From the NCBI GenBank assembly GCA_035236585.1, contig CP141136.1, positions 30,650,949 through 30,714,948 on the forward strand: DNA of 64,000 nucleotides. Reading direction: 5' to 3'. The DNA comes from Warburgia ugandensis. Lineage: Eukaryota > Streptophyta > Magnoliopsida > Canellales > Canellaceae. Positions 1-12,765 of the stretch are shown here, in pieces (position 1 is the first letter of the stretch; every line of letters begins with the position of its first letter). The position numbers were made by a program, and so were the translations under genes. The notes below the pieces were generated by a model. The model saw only the letters and a list, made by a program, of their open reading frames with translations, did not search any database and was not told the origin of the DNA.

Positions 1-356
1 AGAGAGTACTTATTGTACTACTTGTTATAAGGCTTTGGTGCTAAGATGGGAAAGTTGAGCCTCGGTTGCTGGGATTGCCAACCACACTTGGCTTAAGATC
101 AGCACATACTCGTTGCCAACCACACCTTCCAATAGTCTCTAAACTTATATAGCTAAAAGTTTTCCTAGACTATAAGGTAGGGTGCTGATATACTCAACCC
201 TTTTCCTTTTCTTGGGAGACCTTTTTTCTCTCCTTACCTCTCTCTATCTCTCTCTACAAAAGGGTGCAAGGATAGCAAGGAGAAGAAAAAGGGTGCATAT
301 ATTAGTTCCATGTAAGATGTAATTAGATAAATATAACTTATTACATATTTCCAACA
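1..356 (-). mobile_element. Possible Copia-type LTR, cut by the window edge
   Basis: Read on the minus strand, the sequence starting at 356 opens with TGTTGGAAATATG, a common start for plant Copia LTRs, and continues to the window edge. It holds pyrimidine-rich stretches (about 220-260) but no gene. It could be the 3' LTR of a minus-strand element, or an independent LTR. The other end lies outside the window, so this rests on the start motif and the nearby Copia pieces. Confidence 0.35.
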
Positions 357-1090
357 TTAAATGATATTGGATATATTTTTATCAAAGGTATCTCTATATT
401 TTAATATAATTGGCCCTCTTACATTTTATACCATGGAGGAAATTTTTTTTATAAATAGAGTATAGTGTTATTCAATTCTACTAGTATTTGATACGCAAGG
501 AAATCTTCAAAGATTATAAAATAAGCCCTATTAGGACTAGATGCTCTTTGCTTTTGACAAAAGAAGAATCATTATGTTCTTTAGCGATGCCTGACTCACT
601 TGTTTTGTACCTTTACCTCTTCTACTTGTACCTGCTATTTGGTCCCCAAGCCAAGCGTAGTGCTGGTTGTCAAACTCTTCCATGCCAACTTGTCACAGTC
701 TCTGATGGACGTAATTCCCAATTGCAAACACCCTTCTTTTACCACCCACATGTATGGTGAAACTTTTTTAAAAATCTATGCCATTAATCATATTGGGAAT
801 ATCTTAAATAGGCTACATATAAAATTTTCTAGCCACGGGGATTCTTTTAGTCTATATTTCTTTGAGTTGGAAATTTAAACCCTCCATTTTCAATTTTTTA
901 AAGACTAAAACAAGTGGTTAGGATAATCTAAATGCATTGATTCTTCACGAGTAACCTAATTTTAATACTCATAACCTTGCTAATGACTTAGATCTTCTAA
1001 AAAAAATACTATGCATGTCAAAAAGTATCTATTCCTTCAAAGAAATATCTAGAATCAAGGTATATTCTATTTAATGATGAAGGGGAGAAA
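357..1090. other. No gene seen
   Basis: AT-rich sequence. The short overlapping reading frames at 488-878 show no recognisable domain and no coding-like composition. It probably belongs to decayed Copia sequence on either side. Confidence 0.4.
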
Positions 1091-1099
1091 GAAAGTTCT

Positions 1100-1945
1100 A
1101 AGAAGCACAAACTGATGTAGACAATAACAAGTGGACATAAGCTATGCAAGAAAAAATTAGCTCCTTATGAGTTGGTGAATCTTTCTAGGGGTAAGAGAGC
1201 ACTAAGGAATAAATGGGTGTTCAAGTTGAAAAAAGATAGCAATAGAGAGTTAGTGAAGCACAAAGCTTAATTAGTCATTAATGGCTTCAAACAAAAGAAA
1301 GGCATCGACTTTGAAGAGATCTTCTTAACAATAATGGAGATGACCTCAGTTTGAGCAATACTCGAATAGGTATCAAGCTTAAACAGATGAATGTGAAGAC
1401 TGCCTTTCTCCATAGAGATCTAGAGGAAGATATCTACATGGAGCAACCAAAAGGGTTTGAAATTTTGGGCAAAATCATTTGGTCTACAAACTAAAGAAGA
1501 GTATCTACGGCCTCAAGCAAGTACCGATAAAGTGGTATAAGAAATTCGACTCGTTTATGATGAGTTATGGATACATAAGGACTTAGTAGATAAGTGTGTC
1601 AATTTTTAGAGATTCCCTAATGGCAAGTTCGTTATACTCTTACTTTATGTGGATGATATGTTGATTGTTAGTTAGAATGTAACCATGATTAGCAAACTGA
1701 AAAAGGATTTATGCAAGTTCTTTGATAAGAATGACTTAAGTCCAGCTCAACAGATTCTACTATGAAAATTATTCCTGATAGGAACACAAATGTTGAATGA
1801 GTGATTAAGAAGTTCAACTGCAAGTTAGTCAATAAGTCACTTACTAATCACTTCAAGTTAACCAAATTTTAGTGTTCCTCTTTGAGGAAGGAGATGAAAA
1901 AGATGGCAACAGTCCCCTACTTTTCAGTAGTTTGCAGTTTAATTT
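1100..1945 (+). mobile_element. Ty1/Copia reverse transcriptase relic
   Basis: The plus strand encodes recognisable Copia reverse transcriptase blocks: a WVFKLKKD-like start near 1215, an 'AFLHRDLEEDIYMEQP'-like block near 1390-1450, and the YVDDM active-site block near 1648. A 'KEEMKKMPY'-like stretch follows near 1890. The fragment is a fossil with many breaks (roughly ten or more) and no LTR is attached on this strand. It lies opposite in direction to the gag-integrase relic that begins next to it. Confidence 0.75.
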
Positions 1946-4900
1946 AGACATGACCTCTTTTCAATGTTTTAGGTTGAGGTTCATCAATTTCTAATGGAGG
2001 AATCACTTCACCAACTAATTAATGTGATGGTCCTATTGCTTCTATTACAAGAGATTGCTGCTAGGCCTGCACAACACATTTTGTGTCTTCCTCTTCAAAT
2101 TCTAGAAGTTCATCTTACATATCTTCATTCTTTGTGATGGACTATACTGGTGTAGGATTTGGAACAATGTTTGGAGCACTGGAACTTGAATCACTGCACT
2201 TTGTATTATTTTTAATGTCCTTGTAGAATTGGTTTTCATGTAACACAACATCTCTACTTCTAATAATTCTTTTGATTTTTGGATCCCAAAGCTCATATCC
2301 AAATTCTTCGTTCCCATATAGAGAGGACTTGACATCAAGTTTATGTCTCAGCTCCTTGAGTACACGTGCAAAATTCTTACACCCAAACACTCTCAGGTGA
2401 GTGCAGGATACTTTCCTGGTAAACCACACCTTTTCTAAAACTTCAAAATTTAATGATGCTGACAATGATCTGTTAATCAAGTAACAAGTGGCATGGATAA
2501 CTTCATCATAGAATGGCTTAGGCAACTTTGTCATACTTAACATACATTTTACTAGCTATACAATGTTCTAGTTCATCCTTTTGACTATACAATTGTATTG
2601 TAGAGTACACGGGACCATCTTCGTATGTCGAATATCGCAATCAGCGTAGTATGTTTTGAACCCTTTGGAAGTGTATTAGCCTCTCTTATTTGTCTGGAGG
2701 CACTTTAATTTCTTTCTTGTTTCCCTTTCCACCATGGCAATACCTTTGACAACTTAATGAGTTGCTTCTTTATCAGCTTGAACAACCCTTTTTCTCTTAG
2801 GTGTTTGAGTCTCTTATGCCACAGATTGGTGATGCCTTGTCTTCTACTACATTAAGGCTATTTATATAAATCTTCACATTGGTCTTGTACAGCATGCAAC
2901 AAATATGTTTCCAGCAACAAACATTGTACCTTCTGTTAGCTTCCAAGTACCACTGCTTAAATAGTTATCATAGACCCATCGATCAATGGCTGGCCCCGAA
3001 ATAAGATTTAGCTAGAGGATAGGCATGTGCTAGACATCTTTCAATACCATGGTGTAATCAAGATTGGTCTTGAGTTATACATCACTTATTCTCATTATGT
3101 TCAATAAATCGGCATTCCTCATCCTCATTGTACCAAAGTCTCCTGGTTTATACAAAGGGAAAAAGTCCTTGTGGAGCATGGCACGATAAGAAGTTGTTGT
3201 GTTTGCTACCCACTCAACATCGTGGTTTGTAGCATGGAGGCATGACGTTTCTCCAACTGATAATATTCTTACATCCCGTGCAATAGTGTTTAAGGCTTCA
3301 CAATTTTCCTCCTTTAGTTATTTACTGCCTTGACTTTGCTTCCTTTGTAAATTTTTACAGTCTTTCTTCATTTGGACTATGATGCCACAATGATAATACT
3401 TGATTTTGCACTTTTGCTGATTTTGACCATCACTGAATTTGCCAATATCCTGAGATATTTTTTTGTTTTTGCGTCTACCTTTATCATTTCCTCTATCTTC
3501 AATTAACAAGACATGTGTCTATTCTATGCTAGCTTCTTTTCTTTTGTCTTCTTTATTGAATAAGACATCATTGACCATATGATGGTAAGTTTGCCATCTA
3601 GAACTGAGTTGTTGAGAGACTAATGTCTCTACGTTGTCTAATAGGGAACTAAGAAAAAGTAGGGTCTGGTCTTCATTGACAAGATGCAACTCAACAAATG
3701 CAAGTTGCTTCACCATGTTCTGAAACCACTGATGTGCTTGGTTGTGGAGAAATTGTTTTTTATTGAGGCTCTTCTTTTTAGGTTCAGTTTTACAAGCTAA
3801 TTCATCAAAAAGGCTTTATTTCAAGTGATATTAAACTAATATATATTTTCCAATTTTTCCCAGCGATTATATGCATTGGTTTCTTAAGAAACATGGTGGA
3901 ATACACTATCATTGATCCATTGCCTAATTTAACCAATAGTCTTCTTATTCATCTTAACCCACTCTATCTCTAACATTGCCTCTAATTTTGCTCCATTGTC
4001 CTCTAAAGGATCATACAGATCCTCATAATTTAGAAGATCATTCATTCATGGTCTCCACAAAATATAGTTTGTGATAGTGAGTTTTATCATAATTCCTCAT
4101 GCTATAAATCCTAATGTTGAATCCTCTATTGGCTCTAACCACTTCTTTTAGAATCTTTAGAGCTGGTCTATGAAAAAGGGGTGTAAAAATGTAATGGAGA
4201 TACAATGATGAATGGCACACTAATGAGGTGTTGTTACTATTCATAGAGGGGTTGAGATTATCAGTTTTGAGGGACACTTTTGATAGGAGGGGTGCCGTTA
4301 TCATCTTAAGGGGTGATATATAAGGTTTTGGTTAAATACCAACCCTTTTTCCCCTCTATCTTTGCTTCCTCCACTTTCCCCTATCTCAGCTTTCCTCTCT
4401 CAAGTCCATCCTTCCACCAACAATATTAGGAGCTCTGTATCCCTTGTCTTATCACCAAATCACACCATTTGTGATAGATCTTCCAACGATTCTAATATCT
4501 ATTTCTCAAATCTCTCTTCCCTTGAGACAAAATCTTCACGTTCAAGATGGTCAGTGTGGTAACCATAACGGATTAAAGTTTTGAAAGAAATCCTTTCCTT
4601 GATTTTTTTTCATTGAACACAAGATGGATCCAATCAATAGGTACACCAAAACTTCAGATCTGTAGTTGGAGTAGGTGAATGTCTGCTATAATGAGGTCTC
4701 TTCCAACAACAACAATTATTTCAAATTTCTCTAAAAGTCTTTGTAGATATCCAATTCCATTACCATCTAATCAGCCACAGTTATGATCTCCATAGCCATA
4801 GTCACAAGAAATACTATCTCCCTCTCTTCCGACAGCAACAATTATTTCAACTTGCTCTAAAAGTCTTTGTAGATCTCTAGTTCCATTACCATTTGATCAG

Positions 4901-5256
4901 CCATAGTTATAATCTCAATAACCATAGTCACAGGAAATGCTATCTCCCTCGAACCCAGCTTTAGATGGGGACTACTTGTACACAATCTTTGTTCAAACTA
5001 GATCAATTATGAGGGCTAAAGATTTTTGTTCGAGGAGGCAAATATAGGGATATGGGAAATATTTGATTATGTTTTGAGGTTTTACATAAGCTTATTTTTT
5101 TTGTATAGATCGTCTCTCTAGAGAAGCGGATCTAACGGTTGTTGTCTTCCTAGGTTCTCGAGAAACGAGATTTTGGCCATAGACATGGAGACTAACAATG
5201 GCCCTATGCAGATCTTCCCTAACGAAAGTTCGCTAATTTATGCTCTCATACTAATT
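1946..5256 (-). mobile_element. Ty1/Copia gag-integrase relic
   Basis: On the minus strand, from high to low coordinates, I see a candidate primer-binding site (TTAGTATGAGAGC, 5254-5242), a gag region (about 4050-3520), a CCHC-type zinc knuckle (about 3420-3350), and the late integrase region. That last part has the typical 'PKPFYDEVIHATCYLINR' and 'LRVFGCKNFARV' blocks (2543-2140). A TG dinucleotide at 5257 (CA on the minus strand) would mark the inner end of a 5' LTR to the right, but I could not find that LTR's outer end. The element is broken in many places. It is a Copia fossil, probably old. Confidence 0.75.
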
Positions 5257-5506
5257 TGTTGAGGATTGGTTAGACTAAATCAAAGAGTCACACACACATA
5301 TACAAAGTGCACAATGGATTTACTTGATTTGACCAATTGCTATACAACCACAGGAGGGCAGCAAGGAGTTTCACTAGTTGTACAGAGTTTATAGACAAGG
5401 AGGTTTGTAGGCTTGCTCAACTCAGCTCTTCTCTCTGTTTTTCTCTCTTTGTTGTCTTCATCTTCTTCTTTTCACATTGTTCTTCATTCTATTGTTGTTA
5501 TACAGA

Positions 5507-5508
<2 letters not shown>

Positions 5509-5548
<40 letters not shown>
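5509..5548. repeat. (GT)20 microsatellite
   Basis: An uninterrupted dinucleotide GT run of about 40 bases. The poly-Val/Cys reading frame crossing it is an artefact of the repeat. Confidence 0.95.
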
Positions 5549-5550
<2 letters not shown>

Positions 5551-5589
5551 GGGAGCAGTAATTTCAGTAAGGAGTTGCAAGTGTAAAGT

Positions 5590-5701
5590 GCAGGTGATGT
5601 TTGATTGGCTAGAAAAAAGTTTCTAACTGCCATTTCCTAAAACTTCTTCTATTTTCTACTTTTTTCTAGCCAATCAAATGTCACATACTCCTTACACCTG
5701 C
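5590..5701. repeat. Imperfect inverted repeat (foldback)
   Basis: The left arm (5590-5620) contains TTTGATTGGCTAGAAAAAAG. The right arm (5658-5701) contains its near-perfect reverse complement and ends in CACCTGC, which pairs with GCAGGTG at the start of the left arm. The spacer is about 37 bases. It may be a small foldback MITE or the remains of one. I saw no clear target duplication. Confidence 0.6.
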
Positions 5702-5709
5702 ATGTTGAG

Positions 5710-6335
5710 ATCTAAATCACCTTCAATCACTATATTATTTACTTTTTAGAGACATCATTACTAATCTCACTCAAGGTTATTCACATGAGTATAAACCCAT
5801 GTGACCCCATCATTACCTAGTGGAGTTTGGTGTGTATGGGTGCATAAAAAATTTCTTCATCATTAGATAGATTATGAGTTGTTGACTGTTGAGCCTTTCC
5901 AGTTAGATGTATACTATGACTATCCCTTTGAAGGCATGAAGCCTTCTAGTGCCATGGCACAAGAGGAGTCTCTCACTTGGGTGACTAGGTTTCAAAGCTA
6001 GGTGTGGGTGAGTGTCTAGCATAAATGTTCCTTTGAAGACTGCCACAAATCACAAGCCCAAAATATTGAAATGGGTTTAAATTTTAGTGCACTGCTCATT
6101 CATTGCATAACCTATGAAATAGATGGTTTGGATAAGGGAAAACCGAACTTGTACTCCTAACAGCTACTACTTATAGGGAACATATATGAAGGATCTAAAA
6201 CAGATGAATGTTAGGCATGTGATAGGACATGGTATGATCTAAGAAAATGTCAATCCCATGGACATCAAATCAACGATCGTTATGACAAGTTAATATTAGA
6301 ATTTTTGAACTTTTGACTAGTGAGATTATATTTCT
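5710..6335. other. No gene seen
   Basis: Unassigned AT-rich sequence with no long reading frame, no domain and no obvious repeat structure. Confidence 0.4.
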
Positions 6336-6345
6336 AAACTGTACC

Positions 6346-6425
6346 AGATTCTTCAGTTGGTTGAGGTGCTCGTGCACTACTACTTATGCTTGTAATATAT
6401 TTACCAAGCTCATCCATATGTGCCT
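6346..6425 (-). pseudogene. Second copy of a hAT transposase tail exon
   Basis: On the minus strand this stretch translates to a peptide close to the last exon of the hAT transposase at 8991-11210. Both share the MDELG...SISxS...ALQ/APQ...EDSGT/EESGT pattern. The neighbouring sequence to about 6530 looks related to hAT flanks but has no further recognisable domain. It is a fragment of a related hAT copy, isolated from any other part of the gene. Confidence 0.55.
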
Positions 6426-6539
6426 CCTCTTGTCGTTAGTTGGTTGAGGTGCTCCTAGAAGTTCCACCATTTGTAAGGCATCTTCCTCAGCCATTCATGC
6501 CTCCTCTAATCTCCTTTCTTCCTCCATTTTCAAGTGAGT

Positions 6540-8985
6540 GGCACCACATAGAAATTTTAGAAATAAATACTTTTCATTTGTGAGTAGAAAAATGTGTACC
6601 TATTTTGAGGAATAAATAACAAAAGATGCAATTCCTAAGTGAAACCATTAAATTAAACATAAGGTGATTCAATAGACACCAGGCAGTAGTCCCAGCATCC
6701 TTTCAACCATTGACTACTTAGCCACTTCTGCCATGAAAGCTCTAGTCAATAAAATTTCAATTGACTAGGTTAACTAAATAATTATGGCTAATCTAAGAGG
6801 TTGTGCTAACTGGTCATCCACAAATTAGATCTATGCTAATTGGAACAATGATAATGACCACAATATCCATGCTATCATCATTGTTGATAGAAAATAGATA
6901 AGAGAAATGGGAACAATAAGAGCAAATTCATAAGACATAATATAGTTCAATTCACATGATTATAGCTACAAGGGTCACTAACAATTTAGAATCTATACAT
7001 GGAAGAAGTACCAACATATTTTGCACATTGCTAAATTGAACTATATGCACACTCAAACAAAGCATATAAAAGGAAATATTCAAGCAATGACCACCATGGA
7101 AAAGAAAATCCAGATAGATGAGCATTTAATCAAATAAACAAGCATATCTAATATTTTAGGATGTATTTAAAGATTTGGACTTGAGACAAAAAGAAACTTA
7201 AAGGAATTATGTGAAATCATCCATTAGATGTAGAGCTCAGTTGTGAAGAATCCAGTTTGCTCCTTGTATATATGTGCACAAAAGACAAAAAGATTCTAAA
7301 ATCTATGGCTAGTAGCAGTATATCTTATTGGCCAAAAATAAAGGGTCCGATCCCTAAAACACATGTTATCAAAAGAATGAAGAGGAGCAAGATTTTACAA
7401 GTGGATGAAAACATGAAACTTGGCTTGGACTATACCAATTATTTGGGTTCTATAGATAAAGGTTGGAATCTCAACACATCTCAAGTAACCTTATGATGAT
7501 GGGCTAAGCCATGCAAAAAGAGATCCTCTAATCATCCACTATTATTTGTCCTTATCAAGGACTTAATTCCAGTAGATACAAATTTGTAGACTTAATTCCA
7601 CCAATTTATATTACAATGATTAAGTTGGTAAGGAGACTTTGTGTGTGATATGGAAGCCACTTCCACTATGGGAACTAATAGTAGGATTTTGATAGCATTT
7701 TTCATGCAACCACTCTCTCTCCTCATTAAGAATTTTAGTAGTATATTTGACTCTCTCTTTTTTTATTTCTAGTTTTTTCTAATTGATAATTAGTATGTTC
7801 AAGCTAGGCCTTGCTCTGACAAAGAGAACCATTCTAAGATCAGGCTCCTTAGATGTTCTCCATCAAACACGGGGACATGATGACAAATTCAACAATCTTG
7901 GGCCCCTTAACTAGTCTCCTTTCTTCCTCCATCTTCTAGTGTTGGAATTCTGTTACCTGTTATGAACTAGGGTTTTTTTGCAGAATATGCAATCAAAAGA
8001 TGCTTTCATATAAAGAGACACACAAGATCTTTCACCATCTTATTTTCATTGAGTGCCTCTTTGCAAGTGGCACTATACAAATCCTTAGTGAATTTAAGCT
8101 CTAGCTTTAGCTTCTTTGCAAAGAGACTTCAACAAGGGGTACAAATAAAAAATAATAAATTAATACTACCCAACAAATATGAAGACTAAATGGCCCTTCA
8201 ATGAAATGCAAATTAAAGTAACCTATCTAGTTATGGCATAGAGAAGTTTTATATACAAGACATCAGGAGATCAAAATGAAGACATAAGTATTGTGGAATA
8301 ACTGCCAGTTCATAGTGCAAACTCAATCACTTTATCTATAGTAGCAAATGCTTGGGATTTGAGTGGTCTTGCTAAAATGGAGTTTAGTTTTTTTATGTTA
8401 CTAAAAAATAGATGAATATTACCTGCTTCACAAGACAACTCAAAAATTCATGACTAAAAATGTAGTTGCCTTTTAGTGTCACAACAAGAAGAGCAATACC
8501 TTTGTGACAAATGACAGCATTGGGTTGACAACTAACTTTGTTGTTGGTATTCGTCATAGATGGTCCTAGAAATGTGATCAAGAAAAAGTTATGATTACAC
8601 GCGCAATTTTGAAAGACATATCTTGCTAAAATATAAACATGAAGTAGCACTGGATGATACTTACTCTCATTCTAAAACAATGCAAACCTTTAGTACTTTC
8701 ACTTTCATGATCTCCTTTTGAGCTGAAGTTCAAGCTTATGATACAAAGACTATTTCTAAGTAATGGAAGATCTAAATAAATATGATCATGCGTACCTCAT
8801 AAACAAAAGGAACATAGCTTACACCACTAATATGGTCCTAAAAGATCATAATAGTATTGAAATGACTACAATAGTAACTGACTAGCAACTAACTAGCACA
8901 TGAGAGAAATACACCTCCTTGTGGATGACAACAAATTCAATATCAAATATAGCAAATTAATCTATGTTATGAAAAATAAATAAGT
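6540..8985. other. No supported gene
   Basis: Long AT-rich stretch with only short reading frames (for example 7257-7496 on plus and 8393-8650 on minus). These match no family I recognise. A TGTTGGAATTC sequence near 7941 resembles an LTR start but has no partner. Confidence 0.4.
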
Positions 8986-8990
8986 ACAAA

Positions 8991-11210
8991 TTAATCAAAA
9001 TGAATTGTTCCAGAGTCTTCAATTCGTTGAAGTGCTCCTACACTATTACTTATGCTTGCAATGTCTTCACCAAGCTCATCCATAGCAACTATAATAGCAG
9101 ACTCTATAATGATGTAGAATAAACATGCATTGGTCATTACTTAGCTCATAAATATAATATATATGTATAAAATAAAATAAAGTTTAAATATAGAGTCAAA
9201 AATTATTACCTTTCAACCCATATAGCCAATCTCTTACACAAATCAATGCTTGAATCATATCTGGCTTTTAAAAAAGTCCCATATTGGTCAAGAATCTGAT
9301 CATCAACACTAAAAGTATACTCTGATGCAATTGTAGATATAGGAATGCTCAATACATCATGAGCCATGGCAGCAAGTTTAGGATACCTGAAATCAACATT
9401 TTCATTAAATATAAATGTAAATAAGATTATAAAAAAATATTATTTTATGATATAAGAGATTATTAATCAATCAACCTATATTGATTGCCTTTCCAAAATG
9501 GAAGAATGTCCATCTTTGACTCTTGCAACCTTAGTTCATCCAAATAAACTCCAATTGTGATTTTTACATAACCAAAGAAAATTCTTCGCTTTCAAATGAA
9601 TCAAATTCCTAATGCAAATGTAATTATATTATTTAACTTAATGTAAGAGAATTCATAATAAATTACAATACCATAAGTCACATATGAAATATATAATTAC
9701 TTTCATCACATTTAAAACCTCTTCACTATATGACAAGTGGTGTCTATCATCAACATCAAGACCAATACCTTTAGCCATAGAAGGGGAACTCTTAACCATA
9801 TATTCATTGAAGAGGGAGATTAATGTTTTCTAAACTAGAGCAAACTCCAAGAAACCATTACCAAACAATTTCTTGTATGAGAATTCCACAAATGAGGGCT
9901 TATATCAAGGATCCAACACACATTCAATTACCAAAATGGTGCTAAATTCATACCAATACTTTGAAAACTTGGCAAACATTTGAGCAAACATACTCTTCAT
10001 ATAATAATCATCACTTCTCATGTATTGTGTTAAGCACAAATAAAACACAAATGCTACACTAAAGTAGAAATTTTCTATAGATACTTTTATCTAGAAAACA
10101 TGCAGATAGCATCATAAAAGAAATTTTAGCAGTCTCTTCCCATTCATCTATAGAAGAACAATGCTTATAATTTGGGTCACTTATTTCTTAGTGACAAAAT
10201 GCACGTTGGTAACAAAGAACACTTTCAAGCATCAGATATGTTGAATTCCATCTTGTAGGACAATCTTATCTTAAGCCCTTTTGGTCTCAATTTTTTTGAA
10301 TAGCATCATCTATTTCTTTCAAACCATCTTGCATAATCAAATTCAAAACATAACAACAACAACAAAGATGAAAGAACTCTCCACTACAAACAAGTGTGTA
10401 ATGTTCAATTGATACTTTAATAGCTCAACAAAAAATCATTAGTAGAAGCATTATCTAAAGTGATTGAAAAAAAATCTTTTTCTCAATCCCCCATTCTCTT
10501 AATAATGAGTATACTTTTTTTGCTAAAGATATTCCATTATGTCTAGGTGGTAGAAAACAAAAATTTAAGATCTTCTTGTGCAAGACCCACTCATTATTTA
10601 GAAAATATTATGTGAGACTTATATAACCATCAATAACACAAGAAGTCTGCAAATCATATGTCAAAATTATCCAACCAGGGGCCAACTCAAACATCTCTTT
10701 TATCTTTTCTTTTTCTCTTCTACAAATTATCAGTACATCTGCTTTTACTATATTTCTACTAATCAAATGCAAGTCTGCATGCAAATATAACACAACTCTA
10801 ATTACATCATACTCAACAAATTGAAAAGGCAAATCATGTATAACAACTACAGCTACCACTAACTCATGAAAAACTTCAAGATCAAACTTTTCAAAACTTA
10901 GTGACATAGTAACCTGACTTTGAGATAAAAGTAATTGCCATGTATCATGAGTGTAGCTCCGTTGACAAGTCTTTAAATGATATTTTAAATTTCTTGTATC
11001 AAATTTGCTATCGCAAATATATATCGCAGAGCAATTCCTGCATTTAAACCTTTGCCTTCCATCTTCTGATACCAGATGGTGTTCAAAATTTTTCCAAATG
11101 GGAGACATTATCTTCCTATGTTTTTTACCTTTATTGGATTTGGAAACTAACTCCTCATTCTCGAAGTCAACAAGCTCATCATCATCCTCGTTATCATGCA
11201 CTAAATTCAA
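8991..11210 (-). mobile_element. hAT transposase gene (RICESLEEPER-like), degenerate
   Basis: The minus strand encodes a hAT-family transposase. The N-terminal block (11210-10608) has an acidic start, then a BED zinc finger (CRNC ... HLKTC, about 11040-10970). Downstream come the family signatures: KIFFSITLDNAST (about 10480), ILNFCFLPPRHNG (about 10560), the CPTRWNSTYLML block (about 10250), the MFAQMFAKFSKYW block (about 9975), and the C-terminal dimerisation domain YPKLAAMAHDVLSIPIST...RYDSS (about 9388-9210). An intron of about 90 bases with GT-AG ends (9475-9389) joins the ...GNQYR and YPKLA blocks in frame. A further intron appears to precede the last exon, which ends in a stop at 8991-8993. 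Several in-frame stops and frame changes lie between the blocks, so it is not a working gene. Terminal inverted repeats and target duplications were not identified. Confidence 0.85.
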
Positions 11211-11220
11211 ATTGTCTAAT

Positions 11221-12115
11221 ACATTATTGCTCCCAACCTGTGCCCATATTTCAATTGATAAGAAAATTTTAGTTTACACTAAACATCAATTAATTCATTA
11301 AAAGGTCATATTAATTTGAACCTGGAACAAGCAGAAAGACATATAGAATAAAAAAAAGAAGAATCAATCTCTATAAAGAATCAAGCAAGCAAGAATCATA
11401 GAGTGAATAAGCAAAGAAAAATATATTGCTCAAGTGAGGAATAAAGGGAGAAATAGAGAGCTAAAGAAAGAAAAAACTAAGAAACACATACCTATGGTGC
11501 TATAGGTGTGCTCATGGTGTAAGAATTCTTAAAGATATCTGAAAAAAGGAAAAATCTATGAGTAAACATTGGTAGTATGAAAGATGAAAATAAACAGTGT
11601 CTCACGACCTTTTATAAATTAAAGATCTTTTTAGTAAACAGTTTCCTACAATTAATTTCCTCTCTCCTTAATACAACTTCCACCTAAAATTGTTAGTTGT
11701 AAGGGGGTGAGTATGACAACTCACAGTGAGAGTTTACTCGGCTAGGTTAAACCATCATGTCAAATCAAAATCCATATCTGCAATGACAAACAAGCAACAG
11801 AAAGAGAATAGTTAATGGTGTTATGTTGAGACATAAAGTGATTTAAAGGGAAGAAAAATCTCTTAGTGCTTCCACACAAAAGCCCTAAATCTCTCCCTCT
11901 CCATTTTCCTCTTCAGCCAACTTCAGTTCTTCGTCTCCTCTATTTTGGTTTTTTCTTCTAGGGCTTCTAAGTTCCAATTTCCAAAGTTCTAACTTCCACG
12001 CACAAAGCCCCAATTCTTCTTTCCTTTCTTCTTCTCCACTTTAGATTTTTTTATTGCATCCCATAATTAGAAGATTCCACAAAGTCAAACTTGAAATAAT
12101 AAATAAAATAAAATT
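11221..12115. other. No gene seen; possible hAT upstream and unassigned sequence
   Basis: AT-rich sequence upstream of the hAT gene. A pyrimidine-rich block at 11880-12050 (many CTTC/TCTCC runs) looks like transcribed leader sequence but has no reading frame attached. No terminal repeat of the hAT or CACTA elements could be fixed here. Confidence 0.35.
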
Positions 12116-12119
12116 TTAA

Positions 12120-12440
12120 CACAACAAGTATATAATAATACGAGACAATTCTTTGATAACCTTCCTATTATAATCATAAATATAGGACGATTCTTCGATA
12201 ACCATCCCATTTTAATCATAAATATAAGATGGAATTGGTATAGCCGTCCTATATTTAGTGATGAATATAGGACAGTTCTTAAAGAACCATCCTCTATTTG
12301 TTTTCCTTTAAAACAAATATAGGATGGTTCTTCAATAACCATCCTATTTTAATCATAAATATATGATAGTTATGGGATAACCGTACTATATCTAGTGATA
12401 AATATAGGGTGGTCCCAAAGAACTGCCCTATATTTGTTTT
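12120..12440. repeat. Left subterminal palindrome array, part 1
   Basis: About six or seven units of roughly 40-50 bases. Each contains an imperfect palindrome: an ATAGGACGGTT-like arm, a short loop, and an AACCATCCTAT-like arm, separated by ATTTAATCATAAAT or ATTTGTTTT spacers. The arms show compensating and non-compensating changes between units. Confidence 0.85.
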
Positions 12441-12765
12441 TATTTACTTAAAAATTGTCAAAGAGGTGGCTTTGAAGTCCAGACCTCATGTTAACAAGTT
12501 GTAGTTGGGACTGCTTAGGTACACTTAGCTTAGATCGTCAAGTTGCGCCAAATTAAAATTTTATTAGGTTATGTAGTACTACATTCAATTAGAAGTTTAG
12601 AACCATCCTATATATGTTTTCCTTTACTTAAAAATTGTAAGTGAGGTGGATTGAAGTCTAGACCTCACCTTAACAAGTTGTAGTTACAGCTTAGCTACAC
12701 TTCGTTAAGGTCATCAAGTCATACCAAATTAAAATTTTATTAAGTTGTATAGTATTACATTCAAA
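12433..12765. repeat. Direct duplication inside the left subterminal region
   Basis: About 150 bases are present twice in the same orientation (about 12433-12590 and 12613-12765). The copies share TTACTTAAAAATTGT, AACAAGTTGTAGTT and AAATTAAAATTTTATTA and differ at scattered positions. Each copy is preceded by one palindrome-unit half, so the duplication probably copied part of the array with it. Confidence 0.75.

Noticed and set aside
5337-5561. Open frame ending in repeated Cys-Val
   Set aside because: The end comes from the (GT)n run, and the start has no domain or gene context.
7257-7496. 79-codon open frame as a small gene
   Set aside because: No recognisable domain, and the only support is its length, which is expected by chance in this much sequence.
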